Shown piece after piece: positions 9,974 to 18,784 of a stretch of 64,000 nt of DNA. Origin of the DNA: Rhodococcus sp. SBT000017 (GTDB lineage: Bacteria; Actinomycetota; Actinomycetes; Mycobacteriales; Mycobacteriaceae); the NCBI RefSeq assembly GCF_003688915.1, contig NZ_REFU01000002.1:496001-560000 (forward strand), in the 5' to 3' direction. Each line of letters starts with the position of its first letter. The first letter of the stretch is position 1. A program made the translations under genes and the position numbers. The notes under the pieces were generated by a model that saw nothing but the letters and a program-made list of their open reading frames with translations, was not told the DNA's origin and did not search any database.

Positions 9974-10281
9974 GTGGGGCTCCTACGTCTGCGCGGCACC
10001 GCGCAAACTCTGTCGCTCGGCCGGTCGGGTCCGATGTGTCAGGTGACACGAGGACCGGGTACCGGCCCTCTCGCGCTCACTAGCTCAGTCACGTATCAGA
10101 ACCTCCCGCACAGGTAGCTTCCCCGCTGCCTGTTACTGCCGACGGTACCGCCGAAATCGAGGTTCGGCTCGCTGGAAGTCTGGCGTGTCGGTGAACAACG
10201 CGTTACGGCCGAATCGCCCCAGGTCGGCAATCGGGCGGTGCCGAGAGCGCCCTCCCCCGACGCGGCGGGGCGTGAGCAGGA
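9974..10281. other. 308-bp gap between glyA and phoH: no gene seen
   Basis: No ORF with convincing protein character is seen on either strand. On the minus strand this is the leader of phoH, and the phoH ribosome-binding site (AGGAG) lies just upstream of 9973. A perfect palindrome GTGTCA-GG-TGACAC occupies 10036-10049. Just downstream of glyA, at about 10254-10269, CCCC and GGGG arms can form a weak GC hairpin. The size allows a structured phoH leader. Confidence 0.4.
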
Positions 10282-11565
10282 TCAGCCCAGCAATCCCCAG
10301 TCTTCGAGGCCCTCGTACAGTGGCTTGCTCTGTGCCAGTTTCACGACGCGGTCCTTCAGGGAATCGCTGGCCTCGCCGGTGGCCAGTGCGGTGCCGATGA
10401 TGTCGGCGACCTCGGTGAACTCGGCTTCGCCGAATCCGCGGGTTGCCAGTGCGCCGGTGCCGATGCGCAGGCCCGAGGTGACCATCGGCGGGCGCGGGTC
10501 GAAGGGCACTGCGTTGCGGTTGACGGTGATGCCGACCTCGTGCAGGAGGTCCTCGGCCTGTTGGCCGTCGAGCTCGGAGTTGCGCAGGTCGACGAGCGCG
10601 AGGTGTACGTCGGTGCCGCCGGTGAGGACGGAGATGCCCTTGTCTGCGACGTCGGCACCGGTGAGACGATCGGCGAGCAGTGATGCACCGAGGAGGGTGC
10701 GTTCCTGGCGTTCCTTGAACTCGGGCGTCGCAGCGATCTTGAAGGCGACGGCCTTGGCGGCGATGGCGTGCATCAGCGGCCCGCCCTGCTGGCCGGGGAA
10801 CACTGCGGAGTTGAGCTTCTTGGCCCATTCCTTCTTGGCCAGGATGATGCCGGAGCGCGGTCCGCCGAGGGTCTTGTGCACGGTCGAGGAGACGACGTCT
10901 GCGTACGGCACGGGTGAGGGGTGCACGCCTGCGGCGACGAGTCCGGCGAAGTGCGCCATGTCGACCCAGAGCAGTGCGCCCACTTCGTCGGCGATGGAGC
11001 GGAACGCAGCGAAGTCCTGGTGGCGCGGGTACGCCGACCAGCCGGCGATGAGTACCTGCGGCTTGGCGGCGATGGCCTGCTTGCGCACCTCGTCCATGTC
11101 GATGCGGTGGTCTTCCTTGGACACCCCGTAGGACTCGACCTCGTAGAGCTTGCCCGAGAAGTTGAGCTTCATGCCGTGGGTGAGGTGACCTCCGTGCGCC
11201 AGGTCGAGGCCCATGATCTTGTCGCCCGGGTTGATCAGTGCCATCAGCACCGCCGCGTTGGCCTGCGCACCTGCGTGCGGCTGCACGTTGGCGAACTCGG
11301 CACCGAAGAGTTCCTTGGCGCGGTTGCGCGCGAGATCCTCGACGATGTCGACGTGCTCGCAGCCGCCGTAGTAGCGGCGGCCGGGGTAGCCCTCGGCGTA
11401 CTTGTTGGTCAGGACGCTGCCCTGGGCCTGCAGTACCGCGCGGGGGACGAAGTTCTCCGAGGCGATCATCTCGAGAGTGTCGCGCTGACGCCCCAGCTCA
11501 CCGGCCATCGCCTCGGCGACCTCGGGATCGAGTTCGGCCAGTGACAGGTTGTTGACGTCAGTCAT
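10282..11565 (-). CDS. glyA: Serine hydroxymethyltransferase
   Basis: 427-residue PLP enzyme interconverting serine and glycine and supplying methylene-tetrahydrofolate. The PLP-binding motif is intact at [14 protein letters not shown], with Schiff-base Lys231. Other landmarks are [20 protein letters not shown] (30-49) and [15 protein letters not shown]. The ATG at 11565 (MTDVNNLSL) is preferred over an upstream in-frame ATG at 11631: it has a GGAGAC ribosome-binding site, and the extra 22 residues are unlike the family. Gene order (coaA-glyA-phoH) matches mycobacteria. The DUF885 gene just upstream is on the same strand. Confidence 0.96.
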   Translation of the reverse strand: MTDVNNLSLAELDPEVAEAMAGELGRQRDTLEMIASENFVPRAVLQAQGSVLTNKYAEGYPGRRYYGGCEHVDIVEDLARNRAKELFGAEFANVQPHAGAQANAAVLMALINPGDKIMGLDLAHGGHLTHGMKLNFSGKLYEVESYGVSKEDHRIDMDEVRKQAIAAKPQVLIAGWSAYPRHQDFAAFRSIADEVGALLWVDMAHFAGLVAAGVHPSPVPYADVVSSTVHKTLGGPRSGIILAKKEWAKKLNSAVFPGQQGGPLMHAIAAKAVAFKIAATPEFKERQERTLLGASLLADRLTGADVADKGISVLTGGTDVHLALVDLRNSELDGQQAEDLLHEVGITVNRNAVPFDPRPPMVTSGLRIGTGALATRGFGEAEFTEVADIIGTALATGEASDSLKDRVVKLAQSKPLYEGLEDWGLLG

Positions 11566-11611
11566 AACAGGAGTCTCCAAGGGACAGCAGAATAAAGGGG
11601 GCTCGGCCAGT

Positions 11612-12808
11612 TTACGAGACGCGCAATGCACCGGGTGTCAGTGGCTCGTCGAGCAGCCTGCCGAACAGTTGCGCGCGCTCACCGGCCGTCGCACCACGGT
11701 CGAGCCAGCCGGCGAGCAGCTTGTAGCCCTCGACGTAGGTACTGATGTACGCGCGCCACAGCGGGGAGGACAGAAACCGCAGGCTGTGCCGGGCGCGCTG
11801 CGGCGATGCCAGCGACCATCGTTCCAGGTAGGCAGCGACGTCGTCCTCGCTCTTGTGCTGATCGTGCAGTAGCAGCGCGGCGTCCTGCCGGACCCCCAAC
11901 AGCTGGCTCGACGCCGCCGCGAGACGCTCGGCCTTCTCGCCGTCGAATCGCAGTCCCAGATCGGCGTAGATCTCCTGCGCCCACAGGCCCCAGCCTTCGC
12001 CGACGACGGCCCCGAGCGCGTGATCGGCCAAGCCCTCGGCCATCAGGCACTGCGGAGTGTTGACCAGGAACAGCGTCTGCTCGAGCTGGCCTGCACCGAC
12101 CAGTCCGGTCTCCTTGCGGCAGTGTTCGGTGTGGTGCCCCGGGTAGGACTCGTGCGCGATCAGGTGCGGCAGATTGGCCATCTGCTGCTCGATGTCGGAA
12201 TTGATCGCCACGGTCGAGCGATAGTCACCGAGGTAATAGTTGAACCCGGACCACGGCTTGTCGCCGACGACCTCGTAGGTCACCTGCTCGGTGTCGGGCA
12301 GCGTGTATTCGGCGCGGACGCGGTCGCGCAGCGCGGACGAGAACGCCTCGACGCAGTCCTGCAGTCGGTCGGCCGGAATCACGTCCGCACGGCGATGCGC
12401 GATCAACCGTTCGCCGAGCGACCCGGGACCGGCGAGAACTTCGTCCATCTTGCGGTGTGCCTGCAGGTACTGGTCCTGATCGCCTGCGGAGATTCGGACG
12501 TCGAAGTAGGCGTACACCTCGTCGACGAAGCCGATGTCCTCGCCTGCGAACTTGCGCGCCGAACATTCCAGTGCGCGCAGGTGGACGTCGAGGAACGTCG
12601 TGCGCTCGGGTGTCAGATCGACGTTGCCGAGCTCGGCGCGCAGTGTCTGTGCTCGACGGATCAACTCGCGCGGCTCGGGCGCGGGGGCGTTCTCTGTGAT
12701 TCGACGCAACTCGGGATCTCCGGTGTACGCGTCGACGAATCCGTCTTCGAGCCGGTCGAAACTCAGGCCCAGCAGCAGGTATTCACGAACGAGGGAAGCA
12801 GCATCCAT
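11612..12808 (-). CDS. DUF885 family protein (HExxH-like putative metallohydrolase)
   Basis: 398-residue protein of the DUF885 family. The centre carries [15 protein letters not shown] (about residues 212-226), an H-E-x-x-x-x-H-H zinc-site pattern. Downstream [19 protein letters not shown] supplies further acidic residues. The family is often listed with M1/M32-like helical metallopeptidases, but most members are uncharacterised. No signal peptide is visible, so it is probably cytoplasmic. It lies upstream of glyA on the same strand (46 bp between) and is divergent from coaA. Its 5' region overlaps no credible gene. Confidence 0.75.
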   Translation of the reverse strand: MDAASLVREYLLLGLSFDRLEDGFVDAYTGDPELRRITENAPAPEPRELIRRAQTLRAELGNVDLTPERTTFLDVHLRALECSARKFAGEDIGFVDEVYAYFDVRISAGDQDQYLQAHRKMDEVLAGPGSLGERLIAHRRADVIPADRLQDCVEAFSSALRDRVRAEYTLPDTEQVTYEVVGDKPWSGFNYYLGDYRSTVAINSDIEQQMANLPHLIAHESYPGHHTEHCRKETGLVGAGQLEQTLFLVNTPQCLMAEGLADHALGAVVGEGWGLWAQEIYADLGLRFDGEKAERLAAASSQLLGVRQDAALLLHDQHKSEDDVAAYLERWSLASPQRARHSLRFLSSPLWRAYISTYVEGYKLLAGWLDRGATAGERAQLFGRLLDEPLTPGALRVS

Positions 12809-12943
12809 ATCCGAACCCTAGTACGGCGAACGACCCCGCCCGTGCGCGATCGACCGGCACCGAGCACAATCTGGAACCATGCGACTCGCGCTCGACAGGA
12901 GCTCAGCCGAACCCTCCGCAGCTCCGACCTGTTGGAGTCGTGC

Positions 12944-13867
12944 GTGAGCGAGTCCAGTCCGTACGTCGAGTTCGACCGTGTGCAGTGGCGCACGCTGCGC
13001 CAATCCACGCCGTTGGTGCTGACCGAGGAAGAACTCGTCGGTCTGCGCGGCCTGGGTGAACAAATCGATCTCGACGAGGTGGCGGAGGTCTATCTGCCGC
13101 TGGCACGACTGATTCACCTTCAGGTCGCGGCTCGGCAACGGCTGTTCGCCGCGACCGCGACGTTCCTCGGCGAGAAGCACCCCGACCGTCAGGTCCCGTT
13201 CGTCATCGGTGTCGCGGGGAGCGTCGCCGTCGGAAAGTCGACGACGGCCCGTGTGCTGCAGGCACTCCTGGCCCGATGGGACCATCATCCGCGGGTCGAT
13301 CTGGTCACCACCGACGGATTCCTCTACCCGACGGCCGAGCTCATGCGTCGAGGCATACTGCACCGCAAGGGATTTCCCGAGAGTTACGACAGGCGTAAGC
13401 TGCTCAGATTCGTCACCGAGGTCAAGTCCGGGACCGAAGAGGTGGGTGCGCCGGTCTACTCGCACGTCTCGTACGACATCGTCAAGGGCCAGTACCACAT
13501 GGTCCGGCAGCCCGACATCCTGATCGTGGAGGGGCTCAACGTATTACAGACCGGACCGCGGTTGATGGTCTCGGATCTGTTCGACTTCTCGATCTACGTC
13601 GACGCGCGGATCGAGGACATCGAGAGTTGGTACGTCAAACGCTTTCTCGCATTGCGCAAGACGTCCTTCACCGATCCGTCCTCGCACTTCCACCACTACG
13701 CAGGCCTGTCCGACGACCACGCGCAGATTGCGGCCGAGGATCTGTGGCATTCGATCAACCTGCCGAATCTGGTGGAGAACATCCTGCCGACGCGACCGCG
13801 AGCGACGATGGTGTTACGCAAGGACAACGACCACGCGATCAACCGGCTGCGGCTTCGTAAGTTGTAG
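12944..13867 (+). CDS. coaA: Type I pantothenate kinase
   Basis: 307-residue kinase that phosphorylates pantothenate, the first and controlling step of CoA synthesis. The P-loop is [13 protein letters not shown] (88-100). Substrate-binding and regulatory segments include [11 protein letters not shown] and [13 protein letters not shown], and the sequence ends in the typical [11 protein letters not shown] at 12944 is chosen because homologues begin with a short polar segment before YVEF. The frame is open much further upstream across the opposite-strand DUF885 gene, but that extension is spurious. The LuxR-type gene follows after only 14 bp on the same strand. Confidence 0.93.
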   Translation: MSESSPYVEFDRVQWRTLRQSTPLVLTEEELVGLRGLGEQIDLDEVAEVYLPLARLIHLQVAARQRLFAATATFLGEKHPDRQVPFVIGVAGSVAVGKSTTARVLQALLARWDHHPRVDLVTTDGFLYPTAELMRRGILHRKGFPESYDRRKLLRFVTEVKSGTEEVGAPVYSHVSYDIVKGQYHMVRQPDILIVEGLNVLQTGPRLMVSDLFDFSIYVDARIEDIESWYVKRFLALRKTSFTDPSSHFHHYAGLSDDHAQIAAEDLWHSINLPNLVENILPTRPRATMVLRKDNDHAINRLRLRKL

Positions 13868-13881
13868 ACCATAATCCAGCA

Positions 13882-16511
13882 ATGGCGGTGGAAAAGCGGT
13901 CGATCGGCGAGGTGCCGCTGATCGGTCGAGACGGCGAGCTGCAGCGAATCCTGCATGCCGCCGGCAGGTACGGCGGGATGGCCGTCAAGGCCGCGCCCGG
14001 TGTCGGCCGAACCCGCCTGTTGATCGAGGCGGTGCGGTCGCTGGTGCGCCTCGGGTGGCATCCCCACCGAGTGGTGACGGTGATGCCGACAGGTACCGGA
14101 TTCGTCCCCGTCGAATCGGATCGAGCTCTGGCCGCCACGCTGGCCGACGCGCACGGCGGTCGACGCACCGTCGTGGTCATCGACGACGCCCAATGGCTGG
14201 CCGATTCGACCATCGAGCTCCTGGCGCGTCGCGTCGGATCGAAGGATCTGTTCGTGCTGGCCAGCGTCAGCGCGGGTCGACGCCGCACCCCCGTGCTCGA
14301 CGCCCTGTGGAAGGACGGCGTGATCGACCGCATCGATCTCGAGCCGCTCACTCCCGAGCAGTGCCGGTCGCTGATCGAGTCGATGCTCGGTCGCAGCGGC
14401 GAAATCGTCGACAGTGCAGCAGTTTTCGCAGTCACCGCATTGTCCTCCGGCAACCTCGTGGTGCTCCGAGATCTGGTGGCGACGGCGGTCGAGCGCCGGG
14501 CGTTGACGGTGTCGTCGCACGTGTGGCACCTGTCCGCTCCCCTACCCGTGTCGGCCGGTCTGTCCGATGTGGTGCGCGATCATCTGGCCGAGGTGATCGC
14601 GCTCGCCGATTACGCCGGCGCGGCCGAGATCGACGACGCACTGGACATGGTCGCCCTGGCCGGTTCGCTGGAGTTCGGAGCCGCAGCCGCCGTGATGGAT
14701 CCACGTCTGATCGAGGAACTCGAATCGGCCGGTGTGCTGACGATCCGCACCGAACAGAACATCGACCGGGTGACGTTCTCGACGCCCATCACCGCCCAGG
14801 TGCGCACCGAGGACATGGCCACACTGCGCAGGCGTCGCCTGAGCCTGACGGTCGCCGACGCCCTCGACGCCTCGACCGACGGGCTCGGCCCCGCGAACGC
14901 GTCACCGCCGCACTGCTTCGTATCGACGCGGGCGTCTCGCTCGACGCCCCGGCGGCGGTGGAGGCGGCTCGGTTGTCGTGGCGCTTCGTACCCCCGGAGA
15001 CGACGCGCAAGCTGGCCTCGGCCGCCGCGGCGGCAGGCGGCGGGTTCGATGCCCAGCTCATCCTCGCGTCCGCGGAGAGCCAGCTCGGCATGACCGAGTC
15101 CGCGCAGCAGCGGCTCGACGAGCTTCTTCGCGGGGCGGACAACGACATTCGGCGCGCGTCGGCCGTGCGCGCGTGTACCGACAACATGGTGCTGCGGCTG
15201 GCGGATCCGACGCGGGCGCTGGCGCTGAACTCCAGCACCGAGCATGCCGTCGTCGATCCCGCCGTCCGCACGCAGCTGCGAGCGCAGCGTGGCCTGATGA
15301 TGCATGCGATCGGCGATACGGCGGGTTCGCTGGCCTTGCTCGAACCACTGATGGACGACCTCGTCGGCGCGACGCTGATCTCGGCCAGCTTCGCCGTCGC
15401 CGCCGGGGCTACCGTCGCAGGCCGATTGTCGGCCGCGTTCTCTGCGCTCGCCCGGGTGCAGCCCGAGCCCGACAATCCGGCGGCGACGGTGCTGGATCTG
15501 ACGCGGTGCTTCACGATTGCCTGCGCCGGCAACTTCGAGGAGGCCACTGCACTCGCTCGCTATCGATACGACGAAGCGGTGGAACAGTTCTCGCCGCTGC
15601 AGCAGGCGTGGTTCGGGTGGGCCCGCGGAGGTCTACTACTCTCGCAGGGCCACGCGGCCGAGGCGATTCGCTGGTGCTCGGAGGCCTACACACTCGCGGG
15701 CACACTCGGCCAGCGGTCGATGGAACCGATGGTGGCGTGTGATCTGGTCCGCGCCCTCGCGCTCGACGGGCGCACGGAGGAGGCGTCGGACCTCGTGGAG
15801 GCCGCGGACCTCGACAACCCGGCCTCGCCGGCGTTGTTCGGAGCTCGCGGCACGCGTCTGGCGGCGCTGGGCTGGGCCGCGGCTGCTCGCGGAGACGTCG
15901 ACGAGGCCTGCGAGCTGCTGATCGCCTCCGCCGAGTCTCATGCCGCTGTCGACCACCATCTGCCCGCGCTGTTCTCCTACGTCGATGCCGCTCGGTGCGG
16001 AGCGGCAGCTGCAGCACTGGCTCCCGTCCACCAGCTGGCAGGTCTGATCGAAGGGGACTTGGCCCGCACCGAAATACGCATGGTCGAGGTGCTCGCAGCA
16101 CCGTCCGGGCCGGACAGTGCGGTCACCGAGCAGGTGGTGGCCGTGGCCGCGAGCGCCGAGAAACACGGCCTGGACCTGCACGCGGCCGAGATGTACTTCT
16201 ATGCGCGAAACCTGTTGCTGCGCAGTAGCCCTCGCGCCGCGGCGACAGCGGGAAGGCAGGGTCACGTACTGGCCGCGCGCTGTGGACATCCCAGCACGCC
16301 GCTGCTGCACGGAACGCGAGATCCGGCCCTGACCGCACGCGAACGGCAGATCGCGTCCCTCGCCGCATCCGGCCTGTCCAACCGCGACATCGCCGACGCC
16401 GTCGTGCTGTCGATCCGCACCGTCGAGACACACCTCAACCGCATCTTCGGGAAGTTGGGGATCAGCACCCGCGCCGAGCTCACATCGCTACGAGGCTCAC
16501 TGCTCGATTGA
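13882..16511 (+). pseudogene. Large LuxR-family ATPase regulator (LAL-like), split by a frameshift
   Basis: Two overlapping frames together make one regulator. Frame 1 (13882 to about 14890) encodes an AAA-like ATPase with IGRDGELQRI, a degenerate Walker A APGVGRTRLL (Arg in place of Lys) and Walker B TVVVIDDAQWL. Frame 3 (from about 14893 to 16511) encodes the helical middle and the C-terminal LuxR HTH, with LTARERQIASLAASGLSNRDIA and VETHLNRIFGKLGI. The switch falls at a C4 run (14889-14892); one extra C would restore the continuous sequence GLGPRERVTAALLRID and an 876-residue protein. As written, frame 1 stops at 15093 after non-homologous residues. It may be a true frameshift or a homopolymer read error. 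The 3' end overlaps the convergent SARP gene by 32 bp. Confidence 0.85.
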
Positions 16512-17313
16512 CCGAACCGTTGCCGTACAGGGAGGCCTCGATGTCGAGCAGGTACCGCGACGGAGCAACCCCGAGTTCGTTGTGCAGAACCGCCTCTGCT
16601 CGCCGAAAGGCAACCACCGCTTCGGCTGTGCGGTGCGACCGGTCGAGGGCGATCATCAGCTGACCCCACAGGTGTTCGCGCAACGGGGCAGCCCGCAGTG
16701 CGCGCTCGATCTCGGCGATCACCGTCTCGTGTCGACCGAGCTGCAGACGGGCCTCGAAGACCGATTCCAGCACCACGGCGTGTACCTCGTCGAGATGGTC
16801 CCGCTCGTCGACGGCGAAGCCCAGATCACCGAACTCGACGAAAGCGGGGCCTCGCCACAGCGCAAGGGCGCGGCCGAACTGGCCGTCCGCCTCGGCGAAT
16901 CGGCCGCGGCCGAATGCCTCCCGCCCGCGCGTGGCCAGCATCTCGAATTCTCGCAGATCCAGTCGGTCACTGCCCAGATCCAACCGATAGCCCCAGGACG
17001 TGGTGACGAGCCGAGCGCCGTTCTCCGCGCCCAGTACCCGACGCAGATTCGCCACGTACGCACGCAGTGACGTCAACGCCTTGGCCGGCGGACGGCAGTT
17101 CCAGACGAGATCGATCAATCGGTCGAACTCGACGACGTTTCCCGCTTCCACGAGCAGCACCGCCAACACGGTCCGCTGTTTGAGCCCACCGACTGCTTTC
17201 ACCCCGGTCGCGTCGCGCACCACCATGGGTCCGAGCACATTGTAGTCCACGATCGGAAATTCTCCGAGCCTCGAGACGACCGCGCCATCGTTTACGTAGC
17301 GATACAACCACAA
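16480..17313 (-). CDS. SARP/AfsR-type regulator (winged helix plus BTAD domain)
   Basis: 277-residue transcriptional regulator. An OmpR-like winged-helix domain covers about residues 25-105 (YNVLGPMVVRDATG, LKQRTVLAVLLVEAGNVV, LRAYVANLRRVLG, TTSWGYRLDL). The bacterial transcriptional activation domain (BTAD) covers 110-260 (DLREFEMLATRGREAF, APLREHLWGQLMIALDRSHR). There is no ATPase domain, so it is the short SARP form that usually activates a nearby secondary-metabolism or transport operon. It is divergent from the TetR gene across 104 bp containing twin operators. The start is uncertain; homologues begin near the YNVLGP segment. Confidence 0.85.
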   Translation of the reverse strand: MWLYRYVNDGAVVSRLGEFPIVDYNVLGPMVVRDATGVKAVGGLKQRTVLAVLLVEAGNVVEFDRLIDLVWNCRPPAKALTSLRAYVANLRRVLGAENGARLVTTSWGYRLDLGSDRLDLREFEMLATRGREAFGRGRFAEADGQFGRALALWRGPAFVEFGDLGFAVDERDHLDEVHAVVLESVFEARLQLGRHETVIAEIERALRAAPLREHLWGQLMIALDRSHRTAEAVVAFRRAEAVLHNELGVAPSRYLLDIEASLYGNGSVNRAVSLVAM

Positions 17314-17373
17314 GTACGTAGTGCTCTCGGGTCGTGCCGGTTCAGGCTGCCGACCCCGTCCGACGCTGCTATG

Positions 17374-17389
17374 TTGGCATCAATGCCAA
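17374..17389. promoter_or_regulatory. Operator half of a twin site: TTGGCA-TCAA-TGCCAA
   Basis: A perfect 6-bp inverted repeat with a 4-bp spacer, 29 bp before the TetR ATG. A second copy starts exactly 20 bp downstream. Two-turn spacing suits two TetR dimers binding the same DNA face. The site lies in the divergent region shared with the SARP gene. Confidence 0.7.
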
Positions 17390-17393
17390 ATTC

Positions 17394-17409
17394 TTGGCAC
17401 CAATGCCAG
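17394..17409. promoter_or_regulatory. Second operator copy: TTGGCA-CCAA-TGCCAG
   Basis: An imperfect copy (one arm mismatch) of the site at 17374-17389, 20 bp later. Its right arm overlaps the AGGGAG ribosome-binding site (about 17408-17413), so protein bound here would also block translation initiation of the TetR gene. Confidence 0.7.
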
Positions 17410-17417
17410 GGAGATCC

Positions 17418-18032
17418 ATGGAAGCCTCGCGCAAGTTGACCCTGACGCAAGAAGTGCGTCGACGCCGAATCATCGACGCAGCTATCGACTGCCTGGCTCG
17501 CGACGGTTGGCACGGAACCACGCTGGCTGCGATCGCCGCGGAAGCCGGCATCAGTCGCGGCTTGATCTCTTACCACTTCGCAGGCCGCACCGACCTCTAC
17601 GAGGCCGTACTCGAAACAGTGGTCACCACGATCTTTGCGGAAGGATCCGCGGAGATGCAGCAGAGAATCGACAGTGCACAGACGGCCGCGGCCAAACTGC
17701 AGGCGTACATCGAAGGCAATCTCGACTTCATCGGAGCTCATCGGCGCGAAATGGCGGCTCTAGGACAAGTGATGCCGAATCTGCGGGGCAAGGACGGCTC
17801 CCTGCACGCCAGCTCCGACGCGGAGGAGCCGATCATCGCCGGAACTGCGCTGCTGTTCGAGTTCGGTTCGAGCACAGGCGAATTCCGTGCGGTTGACGCG
17901 CGCCTGACCGCATACACATTACGACGCTGCATCGACGGGGCCGCACTGAAGATCGTCGCCGATCCCGAGTTCGACATCGACGCCTACGCGCGCGAACTCA
18001 CGTCTCTCTTCCTCCGAGGAGTCCGCTCATGA
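17418..18032 (+). CDS. TetR family regulator of the downstream ABC transporter
   Basis: 204-residue TetR protein. The N-terminal HTH spans about residues 10-57, with RRRRIIDAAIDCLARDGWHG, AIAAEAGISRGLISYHF and RTDLYEAVL. The ligand-binding helical domain follows. The ATG at 17418 is chosen over an in-frame ATG at 17334 because it has an AGGGAG ribosome-binding site and leaves the twin operators untranslated. The stop overlaps the ABC ATPase start (ATGA), so the repressor is probably autoregulated together with the transporter. The ligand is not predictable. Confidence 0.9.
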   Translation: MEASRKLTLTQEVRRRRIIDAAIDCLARDGWHGTTLAAIAAEAGISRGLISYHFAGRTDLYEAVLETVVTTIFAEGSAEMQQRIDSAQTAAAKLQAYIEGNLDFIGAHRREMAALGQVMPNLRGKDGSLHASSDAEEPIIAGTALLFEFGSSTGEFRAVDARLTAYTLRRCIDGAALKIVADPEFDIDAYARELTSLFLRGVRS

Positions 18033-18784
18033 CCATCGCCGTCACCCCGGCAGTCCAACTGAACGGGCTGTCCAAACGCTTCGGCACCCACGTCGCCGTC
18101 GATGCGATCGATTTGATCGTGCCCCCCGGGACGTTCTTCGGCGTCGTCGGTCCCAACGGGGCCGGCAAATCCACGACGCTCGCGATGATCGCGGGACTGC
18201 TGACGCCGGACTCGGGATCCGTCACGATAGCCGGAGTGAATGCCGCCGAGGACCGCGAGCACGTGCTGAGTGAGCTCGGGATCATGATGGAGGGACTCTC
18301 CCTCCCGGAGCGGCTGACGGGCTCGGAACTGCTCGAGTACACCGCTCGGTTGAGACGGATCGACAAGGACTGGCCGACGCGCGCAGCCGACCTCCTCGAG
18401 ATTCTGCAGTTGGACCGAGCGCCCTCGACGTTGATCGTGGACTACTCCACCGGGATGCGAAAGAAGATCGGCCTGGCTGTGGCTCTGCTGCACCGCCCCA
18501 GTGTGCTGGTACTCGACGAGCCTTTCGAGGCCATCGACCCGGTCTCAGCGCGGGCGATCGAAGGCCTGCTCGGTCAGTACGTCGCCGGCGGCGGCACGGT
18601 GCTGCTGTCGAGCCACCTCATGGACGTCGTGGAGCGGACCTGTGAACGCGTGGCATTGATCAAGGATGGTCGAATTGTCAGTGAGGGCACCGTCGACGAG
18701 GTCAGGGCAGGCCGCAGTCTCAACGACACGTTCGTCGATCTCGTCGGCGCACCCCCGAACCGCGAGATCGGGTGGTTGGCGTGA
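18029..18784 (+). CDS. ABC transporter ATP-binding protein
   Basis: 251-residue ABC ATPase of the ABC-2 (CcmA/DrrA-like) type. Walker A is GPNGAGKST (about residues 46-54), the signature region is VDYSTGMRKKIGLAVAL (degenerate from LSGGQ), Walker B is VLVLDEPFEAIDP and the switch His lies in VLLSSHLMDV. It is coupled to the TetR gene by an ATGA overlap and to the permease by a GTGA overlap. The operon therefore encodes a regulated exporter; the substrate may be a drug or an endogenous product. Confidence 0.92.
   Translation: MTIAVTPAVQLNGLSKRFGTHVAVDAIDLIVPPGTFFGVVGPNGAGKSTTLAMIAGLLTPDSGSVTIAGVNAAEDREHVLSELGIMMEGLSLPERLTGSELLEYTARLRRIDKDWPTRAADLLEILQLDRAPSTLIVDYSTGMRKKIGLAVALLHRPSVLVLDEPFEAIDPVSARAIEGLLGQYVAGGGTVLLSSHLMDVVERTCERVALIKDGRIVSEGTVDEVRAGRSLNDTFVDLVGAPPNREIGWLA

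Noticed and set aside
9974..10049. Small antitoxin gene upstream of phoH (as described for mycobacterial phoH2)
   Set aside because: The only frame with a start here overlaps phoH out of frame and has shadow-like composition; no separate ribosome-binding site is seen.
12020..12943. Plus-strand extension that would make coaA a 615-residue protein
   Set aside because: It runs opposite the DUF885 gene and has no similarity to pantothenate kinase; the family start is near 12944.
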